Shown: in pieces, positions 31,329-43,344 of the stretch
Position numbering within the stretch: position 1 is the stretch's first letter
Layout of the letters: every line of letters begins with the position of its first letter
Assembly (NCBI GenBank): GCA_002077045.2
Contig: KZ111160.1
Coordinates: 38,005 to 102,004 of the forward strand
Length of the DNA stretch: 64,000 nt
Source: Rachicladosporium sp. CCFEE 5018
Taxonomy: Eukaryota; Ascomycota; Dothideomycetes; Cladosporiales; Cladosporiaceae
Direction: 5' to 3'
Notes under the pieces: model-generated
The model's database searches: none
What the model was told of the DNA's origin: nothing
What the model saw: the letters and a program-made list of their open reading frames with translations, nothing else
Position numbers and translations under genes: made by a program

Positions 31329-32068
31329 GGTGACGGTAGGTTATGGTTGTTAGATGAGGTGTCAGATAGGTCTGGACGAATGATGAGAAGACTATGGATC
31401 AATCGTTTAGTTGGTGATGAGTGATAGTACATTACTTCTTGCAATGCAGCTGCTCTGGTTCAAAGCTTCGTCGAATGGTACGTCACTCTGACCTCGGTAG
31501 CAAAGCTATGGCCCTGCCACGCGACTCGAGTCGGCCCGGGGCAGATGCTTGGCATTCTTTCGACAAACTTCACGATCAGAGTTGGCTTCCAGGACCTCTT
31601 CCTTCGATCTTTAGAAAACGAGCCCTTCCTATTCACTCTGCCTACCTTTTGACAGTGGTTGCTGGAGGGGAAAGCGAAGGGCAGAAGGACGATCTTTCCA
31701 CCGGCTTACCTCTGGGCTTCTAGACGAAATGGGAGAATCAGTAAATTAGACGTGGTACATTCCCCTACAGCGTATCTGGCGTAGCTATACTCGACATTGG
31801 CATCTACTGTTTTTCTGGAGTGGATGGCCAGAGTACGTGTTCATCAGAGAGCTTCCTTACGATGCCGCAGATATGCGCTATGCAATCAGGGTCTTCTTAA
31901 TGTGTGGCCAGCACAGTGCTATGGTCACGGATGCTGAGTCTAAGAGAACTACGAGACAGCGTAGCACCTCGATACTGCACTGCCACGTTGCGACGCGCCA
32001 CGTGATAAATTGGAATTCCTGCGGCTTGGAATGACCTTTGTTTTGACTGCATCTTAAGTCGCAATTGT
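31329..32068. other. Intergenic, LEA-like promoter and HAD 3' flank (unit B)
   Basis: Counterpart of 7066-7797; no gene is supported in 740 bp. The stretch 31590-31900 is almost the same as in unit A, while 31330-31450 is much more divergent. Confidence 0.55.
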
Positions 32069-32812
32069 CTAGATACGGTAGTGCCTTTCGAGCACTCCAA
32101 CCACCTCTTCCAAGCTCTTCACAATGGCGGTCGGCCTTCCCTTCTCTCCCTCCACAAGCCCGTCCATCCAGCCAGAACCGCCTCGGTCGACCCAGATTAC
32201 GTTCATCCCGACAGCTCTCGCGCCAACAACATCGAACGGATTGCCACTGACCAGCCAAACCCTGCCTACTTGTTCCTGGCTGTCGGCCTGTTTTCCAACC
32301 TTCCCGACCAGGTATTTGTAGACCTCTGGCGCCGGCTTGAACCTCTTCACCTCTTCCACAACTACGATATCCTTCAGTACATCTCCGTAGTCGCGCAGCG
32401 TAGCCGAGCCAGTGACGCTGTTCGATACCATTGAGTGCGTGCCATTACTGAACACCACTGCATTCACCCCTTCTTGGCCTCGAAGCCTTTCTAGGCACCC
32501 TTTCACGTCACTGAACACCTCTAAGTTGTCGTACTGCTGCATGACACCCTCAGTGTCTCTCTCACCCAGCTCAAGTGCCGCTTCAGCCAGCGCATGCAGG
32601 AATGATCGTCGTGTCACTTTCTCGAAGTCTTCATACACTCCCATGCTGTTCAGACGCCATGTGTACTCGAGCTGATAGACTCGCCATGCTTTCGCGAGAG
32701 CTTCGGCTTGGGCTTGAGAGAAGTGGGTGGCCAGGTATGTTGCGATAGACGCTGTAGAGAGGAGGGTGCCGTAGGCGTCGAATGCTAGCGTTATGTCGGG
32801 TAGAGGAGCCAT
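32069..32812 (-). CDS. Type II haloacid dehalogenase-like hydrolase (unit B)
   Basis: 247 aa, same length and motifs as unit A (nucleophile Asp12, SNGTHSMV, KRFKPAPEVY, SGNPFDVVGARAVGM). Sixteen residues differ from unit A, mostly in the cap helix region (for example LGERDTEG against LNEKGIEG). Both copies look functional; substrate is unknown. Confidence 0.88.
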   Translation of the reverse strand: MAPLPDITLAFDAYGTLLSTASIATYLATHFSQAQAEALAKAWRVYQLEYTWRLNSMGVYEDFEKVTRRSFLHALAEAALELGERDTEGVMQQYDNLEVFSDVKGCLERLRGQEGVNAVVFSNGTHSMVSNSVTGSATLRDYGDVLKDIVVVEEVKRFKPAPEVYKYLVGKVGKQADSQEQVGRVWLVSGNPFDVVGARAVGMNVIWVDRGGSGWMDGLVEGEKGRPTAIVKSLEEVVGVLERHYRI

Positions 32813-33942
32813 GACTACTTGAAGAGATCATGAGAGATTCGACTTACTAGATGAGCTATCATGAAGAACGGAACGAATATGGCTGTGATGTCACTCAGAA
32901 AGTGGAAAGCTTCTACACGGGCCGAGGTGGTATTCCGTTACCATCAACTTGCGTGAGTTATGTACGGAGTGCACTACATCTGCAGTGTTGAAGACGGATA
33001 CATCGTTGCCGCGAATGGAATCAGGCTGACCTTCGAGAGCTGCCTGTACCGAGAGCATAGAGCTCGGATCGCATGCAGCTCTAATTCGTGCAATATCCGC
33101 GGACACGGGAGTGCACCTTATAGATCTTTCATAAACTGTTCGCAGCCTGATAAGAGCTCATCTGCTTGCCATCGCCATCGTCACCGTCGAAAGCATTCGT
33201 TATCGGTGCCACGCCCCGCCGTTGTCAGCATCAGACCGATGGCGTCCTGGCTAGAGAAGGCGTTGCTGGCTCGCTATTAGCTAGCCCGGCTTTCTACGGC
33301 TCGTCTATGTCAGACACAGGCTGAACCCTACTCAACCGCAATGACATGCGTCCTGACAGACCATCAAATCCTGGATGGCCCAAACGATCGAGAATGCGAG
33401 CGAAAGGAAACGGCCGATCGCAACGCATCTAGACCATCTCATCAACATGAGGTGTTAGCCGACACTGCAGATTCGTGTATGCAACACTGCCGCCATCCGA
33501 CACAATCCCTGCATTTCCAGCCGCCCAGACCTTGTCAATGCAGTCGCACGTGACCGTCGCGACTGAGCGATAGAGCCCCTCATCAGGTGGGGTCATCCCA
33601 GCCCGGCGTGTCGACTGCGCAATCTGCCGCACCCCTCGCACACATCCACGCCCCAGCATTCCTCAACCCGACCTCGAGTGCAGCCGGGTGTGCGCAAGGT
33701 CAGCAGCAACAGCTTCGACAACGACAGGACAGCATCAATCTGGTTCCCCGTATAGCTTCTACCACCGGACACAAGCTCCACCCGAAGCTCTCCCTCCCGA
33801 TCTTGCTGGCTGCCCTCCCAGATCCGCGAGCTTCACCTAGCTGAGTGGGCTGTACCTCTACCTCTCGTGTGTTGCGAGCAAGCAAAGCAGGCCAGCCTGC
33901 AGATAGCAGTGCACCTGAGCACCATTGCTGCTACCTATTACT
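32813..33942. other. Intergenic with conserved leader before the RING-like gene (unit B)
   Basis: Counterpart of 8542-9663. The last ~380 bp before the start codon differ from unit A at about two positions. The CACGTGAC element is at 33547-33554. No gene is supported. Confidence 0.5.
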
Positions 33943-35717
33943 ATGCCTCAGCGCACCACCTCGCTCACCGGCCAGTTCTCCGTTACGGACGCCAACAATG
34001 AGGTCGTGTGTCCGCTGCGCAATCACGATGGCAGCCATTGCAGGAAGCGATGTCTCGGCGTGAGTTTACCACCTCCATCTTCCATCACTCCCAATGTTGT
34101 TTGTCAACTGCTATTGTTGCCTCGCAATACGCTCATTCCTTTCGCATCGTCCATCTTCATATCGCATGCGTTTTAGTCACACGCACAGAGCACCCAGTAA
34201 CAATGTCGTCGCCTACAGGAGAAGCGATATCGCTCCATGCAGGAGCATATCCGCCGAGCCCACCCCGAGTACTACATCGCCAAACTGCCGGCGACGAAAG
34301 AGAGCTTCGACCTCATGATATCCACGCCGCCACATGAGCGCCCACAGGAACCCTCCCCGCAACAAAACCACGCCCAGGCAGTGGTACCACAGCACTCTGA
34401 TCCGTCAGGTCTGTCACCCGCCTTCAACCTTGACGCAGGCTTCGGCTCATCATTTGCGCCAGGCTATGGTCACATACTTGGGCAGCACGATGGCGGCTAC
34501 TACACAGCGGGTGACAATGACGCCGCGGTCATATACAGCAACATGCAAGCACAACAACGCTCGTCAGACGAGTACAGAAGAGGCTCTCTGATCCCTGCGG
34601 CGTCGGCAGCGGCAGCTCTAGCACAGCTGCACTACCATCGTGGCGCAGGCGCAGATGCAGACTGGGCAGGCGATACCATGGGACAGGTGATTTTCCCTTC
34701 TTTGCAGCTATCACCAACGGGCACTGAAGCCGACTTTCTTCAGAACTACTTCGCCGATCAAAACCATGATATGAAGACGAATCATTTCCACGTCGATCCT
34801 GCGCTGGAAGAGCCGCCTTTTATGCAAGACCATAACTTTCCTACGTCGAGCAGTCAAGATTTGCCTGCATTGATGGCGAGTAGTCTAGCACATTCGCCGA
34901 CTGATCGGCCGATGACGTTACCGTCACTGCACAGAAGTCTGTCGCGGTCGCATACGAGACCGCGGAAGAGCAGTCTGGGACAGCAAGCTCGCTTGCCGAA
35001 GCATGAAAGGAAGAGGAGCAAGGATTTGTCGAAGCGGCTCAGTGGGGAGCGACGGCCGAACTCGTCTGAGCCGAGTGCAGCTTCGATATACGGTAAGCGA
35101 TGGGAGGACCTCATTGATGCGGCCACTAGCGCCACTGAAGAAGAGGGCTCGAGAGACTTGACACCAGTATGTTGTCCCGATTATCGTTATGCCGCAAGTT
35201 GTGACTGAACCCATTACAGATACCGGGATCACCCTACCACTCCCCACAAGTCGCCTCAAGGACATCGATACCACCTCCCTTCGCCCTCGGCTCCCAATTC
35301 CAATCATTTCAAGCTTCTCCTCTGAATCGCGCTCTGACTCCACCGCCAGCCAATGCAGACCTGGATCTCCAACAATACACTTCCGCCGACTCGTCCCTAT
35401 CCTCAGCCTCGCTTCACCACCATCAAGACTCCGCCGGCTCCGGCTCACAGTTCAACATTATCCAACCTGGCACCATGGACTCCAACAACACCTCACCTAT
35501 GTTTCCCATACAGCAACCTGTGCAGATATACTGCGCGGGCTGCAAAAGGCTGAGTGTGCTGAAGGAGAGCTATGCATGTGTGAACTGTATCTGCGGCTTG
35601 TGTCCGACTTGTGTGCAGGCACTATTGGACAATCAAAGGAATGGGCGGATGAGTGGGTGTCCGAGTTGTCAGATGGCTTATGGGAATTATAAGCAATTCC
35701 AGCTGGATCTGAGATGA
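33943..35717 (+). CDS. RING-like zinc-finger protein of unknown function (unit B)
   Basis: Exons 33943-34059, 34219-35166 and 35220-35717 join to 520 aa with phase-0 borders as in unit A. The N-terminal C/H-rich finger, the basic patch and the C-terminal CxxC-rich module are conserved. Differences are few and conservative (Pro to Gln at residue 3, Asn to His and Leu to Met in the middle). The intron sequences and the start of exon 3 are more divergent. Confidence 0.82.
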
Positions 35718-36679
35718 GAGAGTTGCGAACTCTTCGCGATATGCTAGGTCGATGCACCACATCGCCGGCTGCAAGATAACTACTTGCCACTAGACTCACA
35801 TTGTTTCACTGACGGATGCTTGTGACACTCCGGATGTGGATGTACTCGAGCTCGCTCCACTTCTGGCTCCATCTTGCGGCCGCGTGATTGAATGGTCAAC
35901 CTCATTGACCATCACTTCTTCGTCGGCTTCTGTGCTCGAGAAGCAATTGGTGGCAGGAGAGCGATACTGGGCCCCAAATAAGCAGCACGGCCGATCACGG
36001 ACGAGTGGTACAGCAAAAAGCCAGACGAAATGTACATACGGGGAAGCGCTGAAGCGCTGGCTGATGGCTACGGCATGGATGATACACGACGACATGACAA
36101 CGGTTTCTTGCAGGACTCTGGGAGTTCTTGGCTTGCTGGCAGGAGGCTAGGGATGAGTAGACGACTGAGCCGTCGAAAAGCTAGCTGCAGGCGTTGCTAG
36201 GTGACCAGATACCTCGAGTACGAGACTTGTCGCTATCATCACGTGCTTCCGATATCTCACTATGTCCGTCAATGCTATTCCAACTTTTGGCGGTCAGAGT
36301 GATCGCATCCGCAAAAGTACCGGCTTGGCTTGAGATATGTGCTCGTCCGGTATTGCACCGAACGCGACCACGAAGCTATAGCTACGAGAGCTACAAGCTT
36401 GCACTTCGACATCATGGGATTTCAAGAGAAGTTGTCCGCATTTGCCGTGCTTGGTCAGTGGAAACTTGACGGAGACTTGTCGGCATGGCACGATGCTCGC
36501 GAGTGAGGAGGTATTGGCATTGCCAGAACGTACAAAGGCTCGAGAGCTCCTGCCTCAGGTGACAGTAAGTGCTTGTGGTTCAACCTTCCCTCTGCTACAG
36601 CATCTCGGATCTCTCACGTTGATCTGGATCAATTCGAACGTCAAATTCTCCAACCATTTCACCTGCAATCGGCTTCACG
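35718..36679. other. Intergenic with the 223-bp identical tract (unit B)
   Basis: Counterpart of 11439-12386; no gene is supported. 36205-36427 is identical to 11914-12136. The flanks, especially 35718-36000 and 36560-36650, align poorly with unit A. Confidence 0.6.
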
Positions 36680-37248
36680 ATGTCGAAACGAACGACCGCA
36701 ACCTGCTACTGCGGCGCTGTTCAGCTCGAGATTGTAGGTCGCACCGCGGTCCTCACCTAACCTTTGCAGATCAAGGACTAATATGTAGTTCAGCCAGTCC
36801 AAGGCGAAGGCTTCGTCAATACTCATGCCTGTCATTGCAAAAACTGCAGACACGTGACAGGCACAATGTTCGCATCCAACGTCTGCGCTTCCCTCTCTTA
36901 TCCTCAATTGAACGAGCTGCCTCTCTGACAAGTTTCCAGCTTACTGTCGAAACGCCTCACCTTCGCCATGTCCGCGGCGAGGACAACCTCTCCGCCTACT
37001 CCACAGCCAAGACAATCAATACCGGCAATACGATGACCTCGCACTTCTGCAAGACCTGTGGTGCTCTAATGTATCGGCGCAGTAGCGGTTTCCCTGGGTT
37101 GAGCTTTTGTCGAATCGGGACAGTGGATGACATTGAGTTGCATGATGAGATCCTGAAGCCGATGGCGGAGCAATTTACCGTCAGCAGGGTCAAGTGGCTG
37201 GAGCCGGTGGAGGGCGTGCGGCAGACAGAGGGAATGAGTACTGAGTAG
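36680..37248 (+). CDS. GFA-domain protein (unit B)
   Basis: Exons 36680-36733, 36794-36880 and 36940-37248 give 149 aa, matching unit A. Cysteine motifs are kept: CYCG, HACHCKNC (Asp to Asn against unit A) and FCKTCG. The second intron again needs a GTCTGY donor (GTCTGC). The third exon is nearly identical to unit A. Confidence 0.78.
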
Positions 37249-37300
37249 GCTGCCTTGAATTACGATCTCTGTCAACCATTTATACAGACCTCAGTACCCT

Positions 37301-38918
37301 CTACCCTGCCGCAAGCGTCGCCAAACACTTTGCCTCTCGATCCGCAAGTGATATATCTCGAGCAGGCACGCCAGCTCCGAACTCTCTGATGTTCGCCTGT
37401 CCCACATTGTGCTTCATCCACCCCATAGCCTCCAGACCAGCCGCTCCGTCCCTAGCAAACGCAACCCAGGCATCCTGCATGACAGCACTGGTCTCGTACT
37501 CCAACTGCGTGCTGTTTCCTCGATAGTTCGGGTGTGTGCCGAAGAGCATAGGCTGCTCTGACCCGTGATAAGCACCGAGCCAGAAGCGAGGCGATATGTT
37601 GGTGAAGTTTCCAGCGTACATGAACCTGTAAGTCTGCTGGCCCGTTCGATCACGAAGTGCTGTGGATTGCGTCGCAGGACAGAAGAAGAGAAGATCGTCG
37701 TAGATTGCCCCCGTGGCGTAGTCGGGATTGTCGGCGCTGTAGGGCTGGACGAAGGCGAGGCCATCCTGTAGATTCGTGCCGATGATGGCGGGCTGGGAAG
37801 CATGTCAGCCTTTCGCATTGAATACCTGCAGCAATGGTAGATTCATACAATCTTAGCTTGTTTGCCCTGCAATGCACGCTCGGTGATATTGGCGAATTGC
37901 AGCTTCTCGTCAACGACCAGGACGAAGTATAAGACCAGCTGGCCAGCCCTTTGTACTTTCTCTACGAAGTCGTTGATGACCAAAGCATTCACTTTCCTCA
38001 TACATGCCAACAAGCCGGTGGAGTCTTCGCCATACCCAGCGCAGCCTACACTCTCTGCAACATACGTGAAATTAGACGTGTCGCCCTCCGCTCGGGTAAA
38101 GCCTTCCGTAAAGCCAGTCGCAGAGTCCTGGATCACGCCAGTAACGATCGGATCATCGTAGAAGCCGAAAGTGTACCAGTCAATGCTCACGGAACCCGAG
38201 GACTGGCCCCAGAGTATCATGTGCTCAGGATCTCCGCCAAATGCAGCGATATTAGCTTTGGCCTATTCAACCACAGTGCGGATGTCAAGTGTGCCCAAGT
38301 TCTGTTGCGCCAGACCTGGAGCGCTGGATAGCCAAAGCTGTTGCTGCGGAAATTTGGCACCAGGACAATGTGGTCTCGCGTGCGCTGTATCCACTGCGTA
38401 GGCTTCTGATATGGTACATCTTGTCCTCCGGTCGAGAAAACTCCGCCATAGATGAATATGATGACTGGCAAGCCTTTGCGGTGACTTTCAGTTGCTCGTG
38501 ATCTGTGACCAGATGTTGTGGGAGTCCAGACGCTCAAAGTGAGGCGGTCCTCGCTTATGCGACCAGTGGTGTTGAGGCCGCCCAGGTTGTATTCCCGTAC
38601 ATCTTGATTGAAGGCGTTCGCTGGGGATGCCGTGAAATATTGCAGACAGCCGGGAAGTATGGCCTTCGCTTCAATGTTCACGCGAGACTGGTCGAGGGGC
38701 ACAGGAGGCGCGAAGCGAAGGTCGTCCAAAGGCGGACGAGCGTAAGGGATCCCCAGGAACTGTCGGACGTTCGGCGCGGCGGAGTCAATCTTGCCATGGA
38801 GGCGTCCGCTTGAGGTCTGTACTGTGAGACCATCATTGGCCTTCGCATGATCACGAGAAGGCGGATGAGCAGTAGAAGTCGTGAGTAATGCAAGGAACGG
38901 CAGGAGAACAAGCATCAT
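37301..38918 (-). pseudogene. Secreted carboxylesterase (type B), multiply disrupted (unit B)
   Basis: The signal peptide starts at 38918 (MMLVLLPFL). Lesions: one base is missing near 38326 (ctggata against ctgggata in unit A), shifting the frame after FGYP; and at 38263-38265 the tryptophan codon expected in EWAKAN is TAG. In addition, the oxyanion loop reads YGGVFSTG instead of YGGGFSTG, and the conserved cysteine of SEDCLTL is Arg. The remaining frames, the intron near 37800-37855 and the last exon are well kept. This copy is more decayed than the one in unit A. Confidence 0.85.
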
Positions 38919-39724
38919 CTGGACACTACCTAGGGTATCATAGAATGTAGCGCTACCTCGCTTGAGATCATAGCCAGCACTTGTACTTCATTGTGCCGGC
39001 GAGGGTGTGCCTGCATCGCCAAGGCGATCCGCATCAGGTCCGGTCGAGAAATGAGCATAGTGAGGTATCTCTTACGCCATTGAGCAGGTTTGCGGGCGTT
39101 CATATTACTACTGCCGCATGTACATGAGGCGGCGAGATTCGGATAGAGCATGGTCTAGCATTCGCTTCTGACTGCTCACATGCTCATATGTTGCTGATGA
39201 GTGCGTTGGTGTGGAGTCGAGATCAAGCAAACCGTGCATGGTGATCGGAGGAAGCAGGTCATGATCGCCAGGGAAGAAGCTAAGACTGTCTAACAGATGT
39301 TTGTATGGTAGCGCTGGGTATATACATTATTCGATCCCTATTTCTTGCAGTGCACTCGCAGCGCAATTGTTTCGCCTGGCAGCTAGGTTGCATGACGACC
39401 GGGAGATCAAGCTCGTCGTAGTATACGGGTGGCAAGCCAGCAAGTCAGGACTGTCCCATGCTTGCACCAAAGCGAACTCGTCCATTCTGTCATTTTCAGG
39501 GAGAGATAGAAGGTCTATTATGGGACAAAGACAAGTGATCAATAGCGCATGCATCGTAGATAATATGATGGTCCATCAAATGGAACTGTCGATCGGACAG
39601 GGATTCCAAAGTCGCTCCCTGAGAACTCCCACGTACAATCAATGCTTGAACCCAAAGCACAACGCCGACTCCTCGCTCAAACCCTTAGCTGACGAACGCA
39701 ATTCTCAACCCGCTTCCTCATCAT
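38919..39724. other. Intergenic, esterase promoter region (unit B)
   Basis: Counterpart of 14627-15432, very similar throughout; no gene is supported in 806 bp. Confidence 0.55.
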
Positions 39725-40291
39725 TCATGCCAAGCCAGACCCTCCTGGAACGAAAGACATCCTGATCGCTTGTCCAAAGAAGCCTTTCTTCTGTACACCA
39801 AGCTTCCCGCGACACGCGTCGTGTCGAGCTCGCATGACAGGATCTGGAGGCCCAGTCAGCAAGTGCAAAGCATCAGTCGCATCCTCCCTCAACATGAACT
39901 TACCAACTCCCTTCTTCATCAACTTATTCCTAGTCTCGTCCGACATCGAAAACACAGGGTGGTCCCTCGGCAAGTCCCAGTAACTCGTCCAGGGATTGTG
40001 ATTCTCGCCCTGATCCGGCGTGACAGGGCGCCGGAAGCCGTCAGCAAGGTCAGAATTCCTCACAGCCTCTCGCATGTCGTCTTCTTCCTCGTCTCCGACT
40101 AGAGTGTCCGCATCGGGATCATCTGAGAACGGGTTCTTTGCTTGTCGCTTGGGCTTCGGCGGTGGAGCGATGTACGTTGAGGCCGAGGATATAGGGCTGA
40201 TGAAGGAGATCCCCATGGCTGAAGGCCGCTCGCCAGAGTATGGAATCTCGACCACCTCCTTCGAGGGCCGGCTGGGCATCTTGAAAGGCAT
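39725..40291 (-). CDS. Conserved hypothetical protein, 188 aa (unit B)
   Basis: Same length and start as unit A and essentially the same protein (one clear difference, Lys for Asp in DETRNxLMKK). It has a disordered, Pro-rich N-terminal half and a probably folded C-terminal half. The very low divergence here contrasts with neighbouring intergenic DNA. No domain is recognised. Confidence 0.75.
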   Translation of the reverse strand: MPFKMPSRPSKEVVEIPYSGERPSAMGISFISPISSASTYIAPPPKPKRQAKNPFSDDPDADTLVGDEEEDDMREAVRNSDLADGFRRPVTPDQGENHNPWTSYWDLPRDHPVFSMSDETRNKLMKKGVGKFMLREDATDALHLLTGPPDPVMRARHDACRGKLGVQKKGFFGQAIRMSFVPGGSGLA

Positions 40292-40814
40292 GATGCGCGG
40301 TGTGCGGTGAGAGTGGTCCGGCCTTAATCGTATCGCGCTCGGGGTGCTCAGTTGTTTGATCGTGCTCTTGACTCGTTGCTGGACTTTGAAATTCGCACGC
40401 CTTCTTCACGATAGCTTTACGCCTAATGAACAATGAGGAGGTAATGTTATATTGTTACCTACGCAGTTGACTGTTCACGCAACGCACAATAGTCGCCGTA
40501 CCGCTGTTCCGTCTGGGCTCAGCAATGTCGTCACCTAGGCACGCGCTGGCGAGAACGTGACAGGACACAGCCCTGCCATGCGGGGAGATGTTGCAGAAGC
40601 GTTATGTCGGGGAAAGTGTGTGGAGGCGCAGCAACGAGGTGCAGTCGAAACAGTCGACGCCGGGTAAACTTGCATATTAGGCTAAAGCTTCCACCATAGT
40701 ATAGCACACCAGACACGAGCAATTATTCGTTTTGCTTGCATCGCGATGGTATTATGCCTCAGGCATGGAAAGACGACTTCGACGACTTCGCGACATGCAG
40801 AACTCGCACAAATC
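40292..40814. other. Intergenic (unit B)
   Basis: Counterpart of 16000-16519; nothing further is seen in 523 bp. Confidence 0.55.
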
Positions 40815-42530
40815 TCATGTGTAGCTAGCTGCGTCTTGCTTGCGCGGGGAGCTGTGCTCATCAATCTGCTCGCGGACTCTGATTGGCAAGGTAGCAGCAC
40901 TGCGTCGGGATCTAGAAGGTTTCACCGTACTTGAGCTGTTCGCGGTGTCGGATCGCTCACATGTTCGACGGTCCGGGCGGTGTCGCCGATGACTTCGGTC
41001 ACTGCGATAACTGTCATTGCTTCGCGTCGGTCTGGGTCTGCTGAGATCAACACAGCTGATGCTATCGTCGGGCACGATTGTGCGAGTGTCGTCCATGCCG
41101 TCGCTCACTCCACCGACATCATCGAAGCCCATAGGCTCTTGTACGCGCTCCGACGCGTCGAAGTATGAGTTCGCTCTCGAGCGGTGCGATCGAGTGCTGA
41201 GGTCAGTACGACGACTCGCCGTGCTGTCACTGGTACGCCGCCGGCCATCGGACCGTCCCTGCGGTGGTGTGACCGTGCTGATCTGGCTTGTGATCGAACG
41301 GTGTTCGTCGTTACTCGGTCGAGCGTACCCAGAACTGTGATGCGATTGAGTGCTGAACACATTATCTCGTCTTCGTGGCAAAGGCTCATCGGAGCTCTCA
41401 CTAGCTGGCTCTCGCTCATAGCGACTTGCGGATTCCTCAGCACTTCTGAGCAGTAGCAACTGTCGGCTCGGTATTCCCATCACCGTTGTCGATCGTCTGG
41501 GAACATTCGTGCTGCGAGTCGTCTTTCCCGATGAACGCACATCGTACGTCTTGCTTCGTGGTGGTTGTGGGCGAGCAGAGGCATGGTGGATGAGCGCGCT
41601 CTGCGAGTTTTCCCGCTCCTTGTGAGTCTCATATGCGATTGCTAGTGGCTGACGGGCTTCCAATATCGTTCGGGGGTCTGCAGTGTAACGTGACTGGGCC
41701 TCACTCCACCCACGATGACCGCGAATGGTTGGTCTTTCCGACATTGACCGATGGCTCGAACGACTAACCTTAGCAGCATCGCGACCGCGAGATCTGGCGG
41801 TCGTGCTGAACGCAGCCTCCTTGTGCGCACCATCCCGCTCAGCATGTACCATCGCGAATGCAAACGCCGCTCCTGCAGCAGCACCTAGTAGAGTGCCCAT
41901 CAGAGCGCGCGAGGTGTCATTCGCGAGACCTGTGGGGCTCGGATCGGGCTGGGCAACGACGATGGGCATTCTGTCGCTCCGATTCGATGTCGGAGTTCGC
42001 AGTAATATCGCCTTTGCTACATTCGGAGCTGTCTTGGATCGAGCCGGAGGCGCAAACGGTCTTTCACGGCCATGGCGGACTCCATAACGTGCCTCTGACT
42101 CGTCCGAGGACGTAGCTTCGTCCCTCTCGCGGTAGATGAATTCGACAGTGTTGCCGTCCAAGTCCTCTACAGCCGCATTGAAGCAGCTACAGTCATCGTT
42201 CCGATAGCTGGGTGCTCCACTTGGCCATCCCCCAGCTCCGAGAGCAGCGCTGTAGCACTCACGGACCGCAACCCTGCTCTTCGCCGTGAAGGCAACATGT
42301 GCCGGAACGAGCTTGACCCTGATATTATCAGCGAGCGCCGTAGACATTGGAAGTTCCACTTACCCTCTAGCAGTAGGACAGAGAAAGAGATCTGCGTCTC
42401 GAACGCCAAGGCCGACAGTGTTGCCCTGAGTACCTAGAAAGCGATAATCTAGCGGCTGAAGAGCAGCCAAGTAGAACGATGTCGAAGAGGGTATGTGAGA
42501 TACTGTCAATCCAAGGTGCGAGACAGGCAT
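40815..42530 (-). CDS. VOC domain fused to a long disordered Arg/Ser-rich tail (unit B)
   Basis: Exons 42530-42364 and 42318-40815 (45-bp intron) encode 556 aa, one codon shorter than unit A. The VOC domain and the Gly/Ala hydrophobic segment are almost unchanged; 41762-42087 covers a tract identical to unit A. The tail carries many replacements and a one-codon indel but keeps its Arg/Ser/Asp composition, as expected for a disordered region under weak sequence constraint. Confidence 0.8.
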
Positions 42531-43344
42531 GTCCTAGCAAGATCGACAGGCAGTAACTGTAGGGTGCAAGACGGTCAAGTGCACCGTATGACAATGTGTG
42601 TGAATTGAGAACACAAAAGCAGAATCTGGCAGCTCGTCCTTGCTCTTTCCAGAGTCTGTAAGAACTAGAGACAGCGAAACGATATGCCTGAAGGCTACTT
42701 TCCTTGGTGTGAGGCGACGAATGACTCCAGACCCATGTCAGCGTCCAGTGCCGTTCTCCAACACATGCACATTACCGAGAAGCATCCCAGCGGCGACGCG
42801 CACGGGCGTCGAATAGCGGCATGTCAGGTCCACATCAGTAAGAGCATCCATTCGAGCACCATCATTACAGATGCGCTGTCTGGCAGTTCGGGGCGGAAGC
42901 CTAGTGGTCATTATCAGAATGTGGCGCGGGTTGAGGTTGTGCCACGTTGAGGTGCATGTAAGCTAAGGCTTGGTTGACGCGCAACGTGTGATTGGCGAAA
43001 CGTCCAGGTGCAGCGATCGTGGTCCTGGTGGGTCTGGATATGAACAAGCATCAATGTTCTATATGGGAATCGAGGCCAGCCTCGTGCCCATACATACTCA
43101 ATTGTATGCTTTGCAGCCGCCTCTTGTAGATCATCCTCCCTTCAGTCCTGCAATTCTACTCAGCAATCCTCAAAGTTCGTCCCACAAGCCCTCCACTCCA
43201 AGCCCGCGCATAACAAATGGGTATACCAATTTCCGACCATACAAATGTACCACCGAACCCTTATACAAACCGCCCGCTGAACGAACAACACACACCGCCA
43301 CCTCATCTCAATTCGTCACGCTGTGGTTACTAGAAGCATTCATA
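42531..43344. other. Intergenic (unit B)
   Basis: Counterpart of 18239-19063; no gene is supported in 814 bp. 43130-43370 contains indels and substitutions relative to unit A. Confidence 0.55.
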
